Counted from the stretch's first letter, positions 1 through 9,247 are shown. The stretch: DNA of 64,000 nucleotides from UBA3871 sp041797745 (GCA_041797745.1 JBHBZU010000008.1:1-64000), one strand, 5' to 3'. Made by a program: numbers and translations. Notes: generated from the sequence alone by a model not told the origin.

Positions 1-2736
1 CCATACAATGTTACGGAGCTTGATTTTCCTGATGAACTCAAAGAAGCGGTAGTTGCAGGAGAGGTTGGAAAAGTAATTAATTTTAAAGATTATACAGGCA
101 CAGAAATGGTAGCTGTAACTCAAGTAGTTCCGACTACAAACTGGAGAATTGTAACCTGCATACCAAGGGCGGAAGCATATGTTATGACTAAAAATATTGT
201 AGCTCTTGAGGCTGCTATTCTGCTGCTTACATTATTTGCAATTATTTTAGCCCTTTCCTACATAACTCGTAAGGCTATCGCTCCGATTGAGAGCGTTGCC
301 ACTACTGCACAGGCTATGGCGGCAGGTAAGTTGGTGGAGGGTATCAGGCGCAGAGAAGAAGAAACTGACGAGGTTGACACTCTAATCAACAGCTTCGCAG
401 ATTTGCTTGAAAACAGTCAAACTCAGGCACATATTCTTGATGAGGTTGCAGTAGGAAATACCGAATTGGATATCAATATCAGAGGTGAGGGCGATGTTCT
501 CAACATTGCCATGAAGAAAGTAATCGACACCTTAAAGAGTCTGATTACAGAGACGGAAGACCTTACCCAGAACGCTATTTTAGGTAATACCTCTTACAGA
601 GGTGACGAATCCAAGTTCATTGGTGGCTATCAGCGCATTGTTCAAGGCTTCAACGGCACTATGGAAGCTGTACAGACTGAAATCAAGGTACTGGCGGACG
701 CTACAGGTGCCATCGGACGTGGTGAACTTCCTGAAATCACAAGCAACAGCCAAGGTGATTATGCTGAAATTCACAAGTCCCTGGAGGGCGCTATGAGCAA
801 TATCAGAAGCTTGGTAGAGGACGCAAACAAGGTATCCGAAGCAGCCAAGAGAGAAGACTATTCCGTCAGAGCGGATGAAAACCAGTACGGCGGTCAGTTC
901 AGAAAGGCAATCGAGGGAATTAATCAGACGTTGGAACTCATGGCAGACAAGAAAATGTGGTATGAAACTATTCTTGACTGCGTACCGGCTCCGGTGCAGG
1001 TAATGGACAACGACTGCAAGTGGACATTTGTAAACTATGCGTTGGCAAATCATTTCATAGACAGAGGACTTGCTACCAAGCCATCCGAACTTGAGGGCAG
1101 AAAGTCTGAACTTGATGGAAAGGATTTCTCCGGAGTTCCTGAATTTGCAGCTGGCGAAAAGGAAGTTTTATATTCCTTTGACGGTAGAGAATATGTCCGC
1201 AGCACCAACAAGCTTATCGACGAACTCGGTAAAGACAGAGGTTACATCGGTATCTTCCAAGATATCACTGCGACTGCAAGTATTACGGAGTATTCAAACC
1301 TTGCTGTTGAGAGACTTCAGGCTAACCTTGCCAACATAGCGGCGGGGATATTTACCTTTGAAGATAAAGAGGATGAGCCTAACGAATATCAGCAAGACAT
1401 TGCGAAGCAGTTCGACTCCATTGACCAGAGCATTATGGAAATGGCGGATTCCGTACAGGCACTTGTTAGAGACGCTAAAGAAATGGCGGTATCTGCGGTT
1501 GCGGGAGACTTATCAAAGAGAATTGATGAGAGCCTGCATAGAGGCGAATATGGCAATGTAGCTCGCGGTATCAATGAAACCGTAGACGCTATCATTAACC
1601 CGATTAATGAAGTGATGACAGTTCTTCACCATGTGGCTGAGGGTGATCTTAATCAGATGGTGGAGGGCAATTACGAGGGTGACCACGCTAAATCCAAGGA
1701 CGTTATGAATACCACCGTCGTAGAACTACGTCGTGTGATTGAGGACATCTCCGCTTCACTAACGGCTATTGCAGGTGGAGACCTTTCAATATCAGTCAAT
1801 ATGAACAACTATGTCGGTGATTTCAAAAAAATCGGCATAGCCTTAAATACTATTTTATCCAAGCTGCAATATGTAATGAAGAATCTTAGCGAATCCTCAT
1901 TACAGGTTACAAGCGGCTCCAAACAGCTTTCCGAAGCGGCACAGGTACTTGCTACAGGCTCAACTCAGCAGACTTCCGCTGTACAGCAGCTTACTGCCAC
2001 TGTGGGTGAAATTGCTACTCAAACTCATAAAAATGCAGATGACGCCCGTGAAGCTTCAGACCTTGCAAACTGTGTTAAGAACAGTGCGGCTCGTGGGGAC
2101 AAGCAGATGAAAGATATGTTGGCTTCCATGGGTGAAATCAACGAATCTTCCGCGAATATTTCCAAGATTATCAAGGTAATCGACGATATTGCATTCCAGA
2201 CAAATATTTTAGCGCTTAATGCGGCGGTAGAAGCTGCAAGAGCAGGAGTACACGGAAAGGGATTCGCGGTAGTAGCTGATGAAGTGCGTAATCTTGCTGC
2301 CAAGTCTGCTGAAGCTGCAAATGAAACCACAACTCTTATCGAGGGCTCCATCTCAAAGGTTGAAGCAGGTACTAAGATTGCCAACGAAACAGCTTTAGCT
2401 TTGGCGGAAATTGTTGAGGGTATCGGTAAAGCGGCAGAGCTGGTTGAGGGTATAGCCAAGGCTTCAACGGAACAGGCAAATGTAATAGGCGAAGTTAACA
2501 AGGACATTGAAACCGTATCCAGTGTTATTCAGTCAAATTCAGCAACATCTGAAGAGTCGGCGGCTTCTTCCGAAGAGCTTTATGGACAGGCAGATATGTT
2601 AAAGAGACTTGTAGCCGAATTTAAATTGGGAAACAATGCCATAGGAGAACCTGAAACGGCTCCTACTTTGCCAACACCTGTAAAAGAGTCTGACTGCAAG
2701 ATAGACCTTGATTTAGATTTCGACGACAAGTATTAA
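1..2736 (+). CDS. Methyl-accepting chemotaxis protein, 5' truncated
   Basis: This is a transmembrane chemoreceptor that signals to CheA/CheW. The reading frame is open from base 1, so the ATG at 106 is internal and the true start lies upstream. In order the visible part has the end of an extracellular sensor (probably Cache-like), one membrane segment (about 193-264), a HAMP domain, several further HAMP-like repeats, a PAS-like domain (about 950-1290), two or three more HAMP-like repeats (about 1440-1860), and the MCP signalling hairpin. The hairpin tip at about 2195-2250 has the canonical QTNILALNAAVEAARAG. The C-terminus is acidic (ends DLDFDDKY) and lacks an NWETF-type CheR tether. A strong terminator follows, so it is probably the last gene of its transcript. 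The family call is firm; the ligand is unknown. Confidence 0.96.
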   Translation, partial: PYNVTELDFPDELKEAVVAGEVGKVINFKDYTGTEMVAVTQVVPTTNWRIVTCIPRAEAYVMTKNIVALEAAILLLTLFAIILALSYITRKAIAPIESVATTAQAMAAGKLVEGIRRREEETDEVDTLINSFADLLENSQTQAHILDEVAVGNTELDINIRGEGDVLNIAMKKVIDTLKSLITETEDLTQNAILGNTSYRGDESKFIGGYQRIVQGFNGTMEAVQTEIKVLADATGAIGRGELPEITSNSQGDYAEIHKSLEGAMSNIRSLVEDANKVSEAAKREDYSVRADENQYGGQFRKAIEGINQTLELMADKKMWYETILDCVPAPVQVMDNDCKWTFVNYALANHFIDRGLATKPSELEGRKSELDGKDFSGVPEFAAGEKEVLYSFDGREYVRSTNKLIDELGKDRGYIGIFQDITATASITEYSNLAVERLQANLANIAAGIFTFEDKEDEPNEYQQDIAKQFDSIDQSIMEMADSVQALVRDAKEMAVSAVAGDLSKRIDESLHRGEYGNVARGINETVDAIINPINEVMTVLHHVAEGDLNQMVEGNYEGDHAKSKDVMNTTVVELRRVIEDISASLTAIAGGDLSISVNMNNYVGDFKKIGIALNTILSKLQYVMKNLSESSLQVTSGSKQLSEAAQVLATGSTQQTSAVQQLTATVGEIATQTHKNADDAREASDLANCVKNSAARGDKQMKDMLASMGEINESSANISKIIKVIDDIAFQTNILALNAAVEAARAGVHGKGFAVVADEVRNLAAKSAEAANETTTLIEGSISKVEAGTKIANETALALAEIVEGIGKAAELVEGIAKASTEQANVIGEVNKDIETVSSVIQSNSATSEESAASSEELYGQADMLKRLVAEFKLGNNAIGEPETAPTLPTPVKESDCKIDLDLDFDDKY

Positions 2737-2836
2737 TTTTCAAAAGGTTTCAAAAGGTTGATAAAACTTAGATATTACTTTCAAAAGCCTATAAAATCAG
2801 CTTTTAGAAATTGAAAAAGTAAATATTAAACAGCCG

Positions 2837-2907
2837 AAAGCACTCTCCTTACTGATATATATCCAAAATCTCGGATATATATCAAAGGGTAGGGAGGGTG
2901 CTTTTTT
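2837..2907 (+). terminator. Strong rho-independent terminator after the chemoreceptor gene
   Basis: A very long hairpin is visible. The outer arms are AAGCACTCTCC and GGGAGGGTGCTT. The inner perfect 12-bp arms are TGATATATATCC and GGATATATATCA. A run of six T follows at 2902-2907. The rest of the 2737-3050 gap holds only the promoter of the next gene. Confidence 0.88.
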
Positions 2908-2982
2908 CTGTGCTTTATCTGAAATTGTTTTACAAAAGCAGTCATTTGTAATTAAAAAGTCACATATTTCACCCATAAAAGA

Positions 2983-3011
2983 TTGAAAGGAATAGCTTTG
3001 TGATGTATAAT
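2983..3011 (+). promoter_or_regulatory. Putative sigma-A promoter for the BTAD regulator
   Basis: TTGAAA at 2983-2988, a 17-bp spacer, then a perfect TATAAT at 3006-3011. It lies about 40 bp ahead of the GTG start at 3051. Confidence 0.7.
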
Positions 3012-3050
3012 ATACATTGATATATATTAGGTACATTTAAGAGGTGTTAA

Positions 3051-4265
3051 GTGTCAAAAATAGAAAGAGATGAACCGTTAAAGATAAATATGCTGGGAGG
3101 ATTTTTCATATCAAGGGGTGGAAAAATTCTCTTGCAGGACGAGGGGCGCAGCCGTAAGGTTTGGAATCTGCTGGCCTATCTGATTGCAAACAGGCATAGA
3201 ACTCTTTCAGGAAATGAACTTCCTGAATTACTTTGTTCGGATGAACGCAGTGACGATCCCACGAAAGCGGTAAAAAATTTAGCATACAGACTTAGAATTA
3301 TGCTTGCAGACAGTGACTTACCAAAGGAAGACTATATTCTCCAAAAAGGTGGTACTTATCACTGGAACAACGACATTCCCATTGAAGTGGATACGGAACT
3401 CTTCCGCGGATTTATGCAGAAAGCGGGCAGAGTTGTGGATGATACCGCTAAGGCAAAAAAACTTTATTTTAATGCTATTGAAGAGTATCATGGCATATTT
3501 CTCCCCAGCTTTTCATACGAGGAATGGGTTATTGACAGCGCAGTCAAGTTTCAAAGGGATTTTTTAGAATGTATAGAAAAAGCCCATCGTTATTCCGAAA
3601 GCGAAGAGGATTACAAAAGACTTCTAGAAATTTGCGAGGTTGCCATCACTTACGATGTTTATGAAGAAAAAACTTATTGCGTATACATTGAACTTTTAAA
3701 TAAGCTCGGACGCCAGTCGGAAGCACTTGTTGCATATGAAACCATTACCAACAGACTTTATTCGGAACTTGGGGTGAATCCCTCCGATGAACTTTTGGCA
3801 TTACATCGTGAGAGCCTGAAAGCCGTTAAAAATATTGAAACTGATTTGCTTGCGATTAAGGACGGGCTAAATGAACAGGGACAAGTGGACGGCGCATTCT
3901 GTAGCGAATATGAAATTTTCAAGGACGTATATCGTTTTGTCGCAAGAGGTGTAGAGCGTACCGGCTCATCTATCTTCATTGTTCTTTGCACAGTCACAGA
4001 CAGAAAAGGAGAAATTCCCGAACAGGGATATCTCACAAACGGCATGAAAAAGGTAAAGGATGTTATAGGAGCTACGCTACGAAAGGGAGATTTGTTTGCA
4101 CAGTACAGCGCAACACAGTACGTGATTATGCTTCCCAATATAAACTTTGAAAATACAAACATGGTAACGGATCGCATTGAAACAGCTTTCAAAAAGCTGA
4201 GCATTTCCAGACATATAAGAATAAATTTCAAATTACAACCACTAGACCCTCAGGGGAAAAATTAA
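3051..4265 (+). CDS. BTAD-domain (SARP-like) transcriptional regulator with degenerate GGDEF-like C-terminus
   Basis: The N-terminus (about residues 10-100) looks like an OmpR-type winged helix. Residues about 110-255 match the bacterial transcriptional activator domain, a helical TPR-like region (EEWVIDSAVKFQRDFLECIEKA, AYETITNRLYSELGVNPS). The last 120 residues contain LRKGDLFAQYSATQYVIMLP, which resembles a GGDEF/cyclase fold without the GGDEF signature, so a catalytic role is unlikely. The start is GTG at 3051, preceded by GAGG. It stands alone upstream of a transglutaminase gene, 15 bp apart, and may be co-transcribed with it. The regulated genes are unknown; the pilus-like operon downstream is one inferred candidate. 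Confidence 0.82.
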   Translation: MSKIERDEPLKINMLGGFFISRGGKILLQDEGRSRKVWNLLAYLIANRHRTLSGNELPELLCSDERSDDPTKAVKNLAYRLRIMLADSDLPKEDYILQKGGTYHWNNDIPIEVDTELFRGFMQKAGRVVDDTAKAKKLYFNAIEEYHGIFLPSFSYEEWVIDSAVKFQRDFLECIEKAHRYSESEEDYKRLLEICEVAITYDVYEEKTYCVYIELLNKLGRQSEALVAYETITNRLYSELGVNPSDELLALHRESLKAVKNIETDLLAIKDGLNEQGQVDGAFCSEYEIFKDVYRFVARGVERTGSSIFIVLCTVTDRKGEIPEQGYLTNGMKKVKDVIGATLRKGDLFAQYSATQYVIMLPNINFENTNMVTDRIETAFKKLSISRHIRINFKLQPLDPQGKN

Positions 4266-4280
4266 GGAGGAACGGGACTT

Positions 4281-5192
4281 ATGAAAAGAAAGAGTTTTAA
4301 GAGAATAACAGCATTAATCATGTGTACTGCTGTTTTAGTTGCAGGAAGTTTTGCCTTTGACGGTTTTACAGAAAGTGATGTTGCTTCTGCTGCCAAGATT
4401 CCGGCTGCAACAGGAACGGTTACCGATGGTAACTCTAAAGTTGCCATTGACGTATCTAATACAAATCAGGGCTACATCATGATTAAATATCTTGGCACAG
4501 TTGCTAAAGTAAAAATTCAAATTACCAAGTCAGGATGTGAGACCTATACTTATACGGTTTCAAAGAACGGACAGTATGAAGCATATCCGTTTTCTTTGGG
4601 AAGCGGTTCATATTCCGTTAAAGTTTTTGAGAATATCTCAGGAACCAAGTATGCCCAGGCATTTTCAAATACCTACAACGTAGCCTTGGCAGGTGATTTC
4701 CTCCCATTCTTATATTCAAATCAGTATGTGGATTTTACCGACACTTCCAAGACCGTTGCCAAGGGTGCAGAGCTTTGCAAGGGAAAGACTAAGACTTTGG
4801 AAAAGGTAACCGCAGTATACAGCTTTGTGGTTAAGAACTTTACATATGACAAGGAAAAGGCGGCAACAGTTAAGTCAGGATATCTTCCAAATGTAGACAA
4901 CGTGTTAGCTGCAAAGAAAGGCATTTGCTTTGACTATGCGGCAGTTATGGCTGCTATGCTGAGAAGTCAGGACATCCCTACTAAACTTGTAGTCGGTTAT
5001 GCAGGCAATGCTTATCATGCATGGATTAACGTATATTCGGCTGAAGAGGGATGGATTGAAAAGGTAATCTACTTTGACGGAAAGACATGGAAACTTATGG
5101 ACCCTACTTTTGCGTCTTCAGGTAAGGAGAGCGCTTCCATTATGAAGTATATCGGTGACGGCTCCCACTATACCATGAAATACGTTTACTAA
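4281..5192 (+). CDS. Secreted transglutaminase-like domain protein
   Basis: A signal peptide is visible (MKRKSFKRITALIMCTAVLVAG, then a small-residue region near residue 35). The middle is a beta-rich segment of about 80 residues. The C-terminal half is a transglutaminase/protease-like fold: Cys in KGICFDYAAVMAAMLR, His in AYHAWINVY and Asp in WKLMDPTF form the expected Cys-His-Asp triad. Such proteins in Clostridia are secreted or wall-associated and act as cysteine hydrolases or crosslinkers; the substrate cannot be read from the sequence. RBS is AAGGAGG at 4264-4270, 10 bp before the ATG. It sits between a regulator and a pilus-like operon, which is suggestive of surface function only. Confidence 0.87.
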   Translation: MKRKSFKRITALIMCTAVLVAGSFAFDGFTESDVASAAKIPAATGTVTDGNSKVAIDVSNTNQGYIMIKYLGTVAKVKIQITKSGCETYTYTVSKNGQYEAYPFSLGSGSYSVKVFENISGTKYAQAFSNTYNVALAGDFLPFLYSNQYVDFTDTSKTVAKGAELCKGKTKTLEKVTAVYSFVVKNFTYDKEKAATVKSGYLPNVDNVLAAKKGICFDYAAVMAAMLRSQDIPTKLVVGYAGNAYHAWINVYSAEEGWIEKVIYFDGKTWKLMDPTFASSGKESASIMKYIGDGSHYTMKYVY

Positions 5193-5249
5193 TATCTGAT
5201 ACTGAAAATATTAAATTTAAATACATTAAAATAAATCAAGGAGTATCTT

Positions 5250-6278
5250 ATGACAACTAAGGAATTATCCGTATTTTGCACGGAAGTCGCACTTCTTTTA
5301 GAGGCTGCGATTCCATTAGATGAGGGCTTTTATACTCTGGCGCAGGATGCTCCGGATGAAGCCGCTAAAAAGATGATACATACTATCGCAGAGGATTTAG
5401 AGCTTGGGGATAGCCTTTCGGTTTCGCTGGAACGCACCCAAGCTTTTCCGGATTATGTAGTTAAGATGATACGCGTAGGTGAGCAGACAGGTAACATGGA
5501 AAGAATCATGAAAGAGCTGGCTGCTTATTACGAAAAGGAAAATCGACTGGTTCAGACCATGAGAAATGCCTTTACCTATCCTATTGCCATGGTATTTGTT
5601 TTATTAGTGGTTTTCTTTGTTTTGTTTACAAAGGTAATGCCGCTGTTCAAAAATATTTATGAGCAGATTGGTACAAAACTTTCTCCCAGCGCTGAAACCG
5701 CTATTCAGGCAGGAGGTATCATTTCGGGAATTTTATTGGTTGTAATAGCGGCAACTGCTATTTTTGCGGGTTTTACCATATATCTTTCAGGCAAAGGCAA
5801 GGGCTTTACCTTTACAGAACGTCTTCTTCAGTCATTTAAGGAAAGAAGCAGAATATCTGCCATCGTTTCAAAGCGTAGATTTGCTGAAATTGTTTCTATG
5901 GCAGTGGGTAGCGGACTTGGCATTGAAGAGGGGCTGGAACTGGCTAAGGGTATCATGCCTCAAGGACGTGCCACCGGAAAAGTTTCAAAATGTATAGAGT
6001 TCTTTTCCAAGGGTCGCGAATTTCATGAAGCCTTGGAAGAATCACAACTCTTTGAGGGCATGGACTTGCAGCTTTTGAAAGTTGGAAGCCGCGCAGGAAA
6101 ACTGGATGTTACTATGGCACAGCTTGCTGAAAAATACGAACAGCTTACAGATGATACCGTTGACAACATTATAAATAAATTTGAACCTACTATGGTAGCC
6201 ATTTTAGCTATTATTGTCGGTCTTATTTTGCTTGCAGTTATGATGCCTCTTATCGGCATTATGTCTTCTATGGGCTAG
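5250..6278 (+). CDS. Type II secretion/type IV pilus inner-membrane platform protein (GspF/PilC family)
   Basis: This polytopic platform protein couples the cytoplasmic motor ATPase to pilin assembly. Two T2SSF domains are visible: residues about 1-125 ending in a membrane segment (PIAMVFVLLVVFFVLF), a second membrane segment near 155-175, then the second domain ending in a C-terminal hydrophobic stretch (MVAILAIIVGLILLAVMMPLIGIM). At 342 residues it is slightly shorter than the usual 400, and the N-terminal extension of PilC is absent. RBS AAGGAG lies before ATG 5250. It is the first gene of a tight operon running through pilin-like proteins to a PilT ATPase. Confidence 0.92.
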   Translation: MTTKELSVFCTEVALLLEAAIPLDEGFYTLAQDAPDEAAKKMIHTIAEDLELGDSLSVSLERTQAFPDYVVKMIRVGEQTGNMERIMKELAAYYEKENRLVQTMRNAFTYPIAMVFVLLVVFFVLFTKVMPLFKNIYEQIGTKLSPSAETAIQAGGIISGILLVVIAATAIFAGFTIYLSGKGKGFTFTERLLQSFKERSRISAIVSKRRFAEIVSMAVGSGLGIEEGLELAKGIMPQGRATGKVSKCIEFFSKGREFHEALEESQLFEGMDLQLLKVGSRAGKLDVTMAQLAEKYEQLTDDTVDNIINKFEPTMVAILAIIVGLILLAVMMPLIGIMSSMG

Positions 6279-6286
6279 GTGATGAT

Positions 6287-6592
6287 ATGAAACAGTTTAT
6301 TATCTCAATTCTGGCATGTGTGACGGTTTTGGGCTTTGTTATTTTGGGGACAACTAATCTGCAAGCACAGGTCAGTGATGAAAGTGCCAAGGTACTTGAA
6401 GACGCTATCAGAAGAGCAACTGTTCAATGCTACGCTTTGGAGGGGGCTTATCCTGAATCTGTGGACTATCTGGTAGATAACTACAGCGTCAGAATAGACA
6501 AAGCGCGCTACAATGTCTTCTATGAGGGCTTTGCTTCCAACGTTATGCCGAACATTACCGTGGTGCCAAAGGAGAATGAAGATGAAAAGTAG
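6287..6592 (+). CDS. Small pilin-like exported or membrane protein
   Basis: A 101-residue protein with one N-terminal hydrophobic helix (residues 2-22, MKQFIISILACVTVLGFVIL) followed by an alpha-helical stretch and a short soluble domain (AIRRATVQCYALEGAYPESVDYL). The ALEGAYP segment resembles the residues after the N-terminal helix in type IV pilins. There is no canonical prepilin peptidase site (G before FTLIE). The gene starts 8 bp after pilC and its end overlaps the next gene by 11 bp, so they are co-translated. It is probably a minor pilin or assembly accessory; this is inference. Confidence 0.72.
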   Translation: MKQFIISILACVTVLGFVILGTTNLQAQVSDESAKVLEDAIRRATVQCYALEGAYPESVDYLVDNYSVRIDKARYNVFYEGFASNVMPNITVVPKENEDEK

Positions 6593-7088
6593 AGAGAACA
6601 ACAGAACCAGTAATATAGGACTGCTCTTTATCCTACTGCTCTTCTTATCCCTGGTTCTGTGTGCATTGTTTACCATGCTCATCGGCTCGGGGGTTTATGA
6701 AAATATCAATGGCAGAATGGAAGAAAACTATTCGGGTCAGACAGCCCTTTCTTATATTTCCAATCAGTTTAAACAGTCAGATCAGGCAGAATCCATATAT
6801 GTAGAAAATGTAGATGGAACTAGCGTTATGGTTCTTGAAGAGAATGTGGAGGGCACCGTCTACCAAACCAGAATATATTTCCACGAGGGTCATATTTGTG
6901 AATATTATGCGGAGAAAACATTAGGCTTCGATTTGGTCAACGGACTGGATATTATTGAGGCAAAATCCCTTGAGTTTACTGAAATTCATTCAGGGCTTAT
7001 AAAGGTTGCTCTTGAACCGGAAAAGGGATATCCGCAGGAAATGTACCTCTCAAGGCGAAGCAGAGGAGGTAGACATGAACAGAACTAG
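6582..7088 (+). CDS. Hypothetical membrane-anchored protein of pilus-like operon (DUF4860-like)
   Basis: 168 residues with one hydrophobic segment near the N-terminus (IGLLFILLLFLSLVLCALFTMLI) and an extracytoplasmic beta-rich domain containing TALSYISNQFKQSDQAESI. I place the start at ATG 6582 because AAGGAG at 6569-6574 gives proper spacing; the longer in-frame start at 6513 lies deep inside the preceding gene. The overall shape recalls the DUF4860 proteins found beside PilC/PilT in Clostridia, but that family name is from memory. It overlaps the previous gene by 11 bp and the next by 14 bp. Confidence 0.68.
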   Translation: MKSRENNRTSNIGLLFILLLFLSLVLCALFTMLIGSGVYENINGRMEENYSGQTALSYISNQFKQSDQAESIYVENVDGTSVMVLEENVEGTVYQTRIYFHEGHICEYYAEKTLGFDLVNGLDIIEAKSLEFTEIHSGLIKVALEPEKGYPQEMYLSRRSRGGRHEQN

Positions 7089-7515
7089 AAGCAGTAAATC
7101 CGAAGTGTTCCTGTTGGAGTTTATCTTCGTAGTATTGTTCTTTGCCATATGTGCCGCTGTCTTTGCCATGGCTTTTGTTAAGTCTGACAGTCTTACGGAG
7201 AGCAACAGCATTAAAAATCGCGCCATGATTCAGGCTCAAAGCGCTGTGGAAATCATAAAGGCTTCGGATGTAGGCAGTGAGGGAAAGGCTTTAGAGGAGA
7301 AGCTGGGGGCAAAAGCTGCACCAAGCGACAAAGCCGATTTGCAATACTATATAGTTTCATATGATGAAAACTTCATGCAGACCGATGAGGGAAAAGCGGT
7401 TCATTCAATGAGTATAATTATGGAAACCGATTCTTATAATATATTAAATATTCAAGTTAATTTCGACACGGATTTATTTAGTTTGTCAGCGGGAAAATAT
7501 TTGGGTACTATGTAA
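7075..7515 (+). CDS. Hypothetical pilin-like membrane protein
   Basis: 146 residues. The N-terminus reads SKSEVFLLEFIFVVLFFAIC, a hydrophobic helix with Glu at the fifth position after a possible processing point. This echoes the type IV pilin N-terminal pattern but lacks the usual Gly at -1. A short polar domain follows. ATG 7075 is preceded by GAGGAGGT, a strong ribosome site located within the end of the previous gene. Position and topology suggest a minor pilin; no family could be named. Confidence 0.68.
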   Translation: MNRTRSSKSEVFLLEFIFVVLFFAICAAVFAMAFVKSDSLTESNSIKNRAMIQAQSAVEIIKASDVGSEGKALEEKLGAKAAPSDKADLQYYIVSYDENFMQTDEGKAVHSMSIIMETDSYNILNIQVNFDTDLFSLSAGKYLGTM

Positions 7516-7527
7516 GGGAGGTTAAGC

Positions 7528-8013
7528 ATGGCAAAAGGAAATCGCGAGAGCGGTATTCAGATTGGCACAGCCTCTCTGATACTGATATTTGTAGTATTGA
7601 CCTTGGTAATATTTGCGCTGCTTTCTGTTACCAGCGCACTGGCTGATAACAGATTGACGGAGCGTACGGAGGCATGGATTACAGGATATTACAAGGCGGA
7701 TTTGGAAGCGGAGCGCCGTATGGCAGCTTTGGATAAGCTGGCAGAAGAGGGGGTAAAGTCCGGTGGAGACTTTGCTACATATATGAAAGAACATTCACCC
7801 TATGATTATGACATTACTACGGGTATAGCCGATTTTAAGGTTAAAATAAATGAAAATGCAAACTTGGAAGTGCAGGCAAGATTTTTCCCCGACTATGTGG
7901 AGGGAAAACATTTCGAGATTGAAAAATGGCAGGAAGTAAATGCCAGAGAGTATAATATAGACGATTCTATGCCTGTTTGGAATGGCGAAGAGCTTTTAGA
8001 AATGGAGGAATAA
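7528..8013 (+). CDS. Hypothetical pilin-like membrane protein
   Basis: 161 residues. The N-terminus IQIGTASLILIFVVLTLVIF is a membrane helix of the kind seen in small membrane proteins next to PilT in Clostridia. The downstream part has a helical region (ERTEAWITGYYKADLEAERR) followed by a probable beta domain. RBS GGGAGG precedes ATG 7528. It ends 6 bp before pilT. A Gly-Thr pair before the hydrophobic stretch could mimic a prepilin cleavage site but the Glu5 residue is missing, so processing is uncertain. Confidence 0.7.
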   Translation: MAKGNRESGIQIGTASLILIFVVLTLVIFALLSVTSALADNRLTERTEAWITGYYKADLEAERRMAALDKLAEEGVKSGGDFATYMKEHSPYDYDITTGIADFKVKINENANLEVQARFFPDYVEGKHFEIEKWQEVNAREYNIDDSMPVWNGEELLEMEE

Positions 8014-8019
8014 TATAAA

Positions 8020-9087
8020 ATGATGACTGCAAAAGAAATTTTGGAAGTAGCTGTTCAACAGAACGCTTCAGATATTTTCCTAATTCCAGGTACTGCATAT
8101 TCTTTGAAAATTAATGGTAAGGTGGTAATTAACAATGAAGAAAAATTGCTGCCGGCACAGATTGTAGAGCTGATAAGTCAGATTTATGAAATGGCAGGAA
8201 ACCGTTCCATGAAGAGAGCGGAAGAAAAGGGAGACGACGATTTCTCTTTTTCAATAATAGGTCTTTCCCGTTTTAGAGTTAATATTTTTAAACAGAGAGG
8301 CACGATGGGTGCGGTAATCAGAGCAGTATCCTTTGATATTCCTGACTATAAAGAAATGCACATTGACGAAAGGGTTATGAATGTGGCAAATATTCAGTCG
8401 GGACTGATTTTGGTTACAGGCTCTGCGGGCAGCGGAAAGAGTACTACCCTTTCCTGCATTATAGACAAGATTAACAAGGAACGTAATGCACACATTATTA
8501 CTATTGAAGATCCGATTGAATTTCTCCATAGACACAGCAAGAGCATAGTTACACAAAGAGAAATTTCCACAGATACGGAAAATTACGTAACAGCACTCCG
8601 TGCAGCTTTGCGACAGGCTCCCGATGTTATTTTATTAGGAGAATTACGTGATTTTGAAACCATCAAAACTGCTATGACTGCGGCAGAAACCGGTCATTTG
8701 GTTATTTCCACTCTTCATACAATAGGAGCTGCAAATACCATTGACAGAATTATTGACGCATTTCCACCGAATCAGCAACAGCAGATTCGAGTTCAGCTTT
8801 CCATGGTGCTTCAGGCTGTTATTTCTCAACAGTTGGTTCCAACGGTAGATGAAAAAATAGTTCCTGCTTATGAAATTATGTTCTTAAACAGCGCTCTTAG
8901 AAATATGATTCGTGAATCAAAAATTCATCAAATTGATACAGTTATTTATTCTTCGCAGGAAGAGGGTATGATTGCTATGGATATCAGCCTCATGAATTTA
9001 TATAAAGAGGGCAAAATTTCAAGGGAAACAGCTCTCAAATTCTGCACTAATCCTGAAACTATGGAAAAGAGACTTGCAAGAGTCTGA
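8020..9087 (+). CDS. pilT: Type IV pilus retraction-type ATPase (PilT family)
   Basis: A hexameric secretion ATPase of the PilT/VirB11 class that drives pilin disassembly or assembly from the cytoplasm. Walker A is GSAGSGKSTT (about residue 136), the Asp box region is ITIEDPIEF, Walker B is APDVILLGELRD, and the His box is STLHTIGAANTIDRI. AIRAVSFDIP and the C-terminal LMNLYKEGKIS are also typical of PilT. Length (355) fits PilT rather than the longer PilB. The start could be 8020 or the adjacent ATG at 8023; GGAGG lies 10-13 bp upstream. It is the last gene of the operon, followed by a palindromic terminator. No PilB, PilD or PilM is present nearby. Confidence 0.93.
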   Translation: MMTAKEILEVAVQQNASDIFLIPGTAYSLKINGKVVINNEEKLLPAQIVELISQIYEMAGNRSMKRAEEKGDDDFSFSIIGLSRFRVNIFKQRGTMGAVIRAVSFDIPDYKEMHIDERVMNVANIQSGLILVTGSAGSGKSTTLSCIIDKINKERNAHIITIEDPIEFLHRHSKSIVTQREISTDTENYVTALRAALRQAPDVILLGELRDFETIKTAMTAAETGHLVISTLHTIGAANTIDRIIDAFPPNQQQQIRVQLSMVLQAVISQQLVPTVDEKIVPAYEIMFLNSALRNMIRESKIHQIDTVIYSSQEEGMIAMDISLMNLYKEGKISRETALKFCTNPETMEKRLARV

Positions 9088-9177
9088 TTTTGAGGAAAAG
9101 TCGAAAGAATTTGCAGAAAATGTCAAGAAATAGGCAAAAAGGAACGAAAAACGAATATAAATTAAATAATTTATAAT

Positions 9178-9206
9178 AAAAGTTCGTCATATGACGAACT
9201 TTTGCT
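9178..9206 (+). terminator. Palindromic terminator after pilT
   Basis: 9178-9203 is a perfect 26-bp palindrome (AAAAGTTCGTCAT and its complement) ending in TTTT. It sits 90 bp after pilT and before the promoter of the BMP lipoprotein gene. Confidence 0.75.
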
Positions 9207-9247
9207 ATTTAATTCATTTTTTGAATGAGGAAAATTCCTCAAAATAC

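Noticed and set aside
2025..2507. Long minus-strand open frame inside the chemoreceptor gene
   Set aside because: It mirrors the coding strand of an Ala-rich coiled coil and has no ribosome site or family pattern.
106..2736. ATG at 106 as true start of the chemoreceptor
   Set aside because: The frame is open back to base 1 and encodes continuous sensor-domain-like sequence; the gene is truncated by the window edge.
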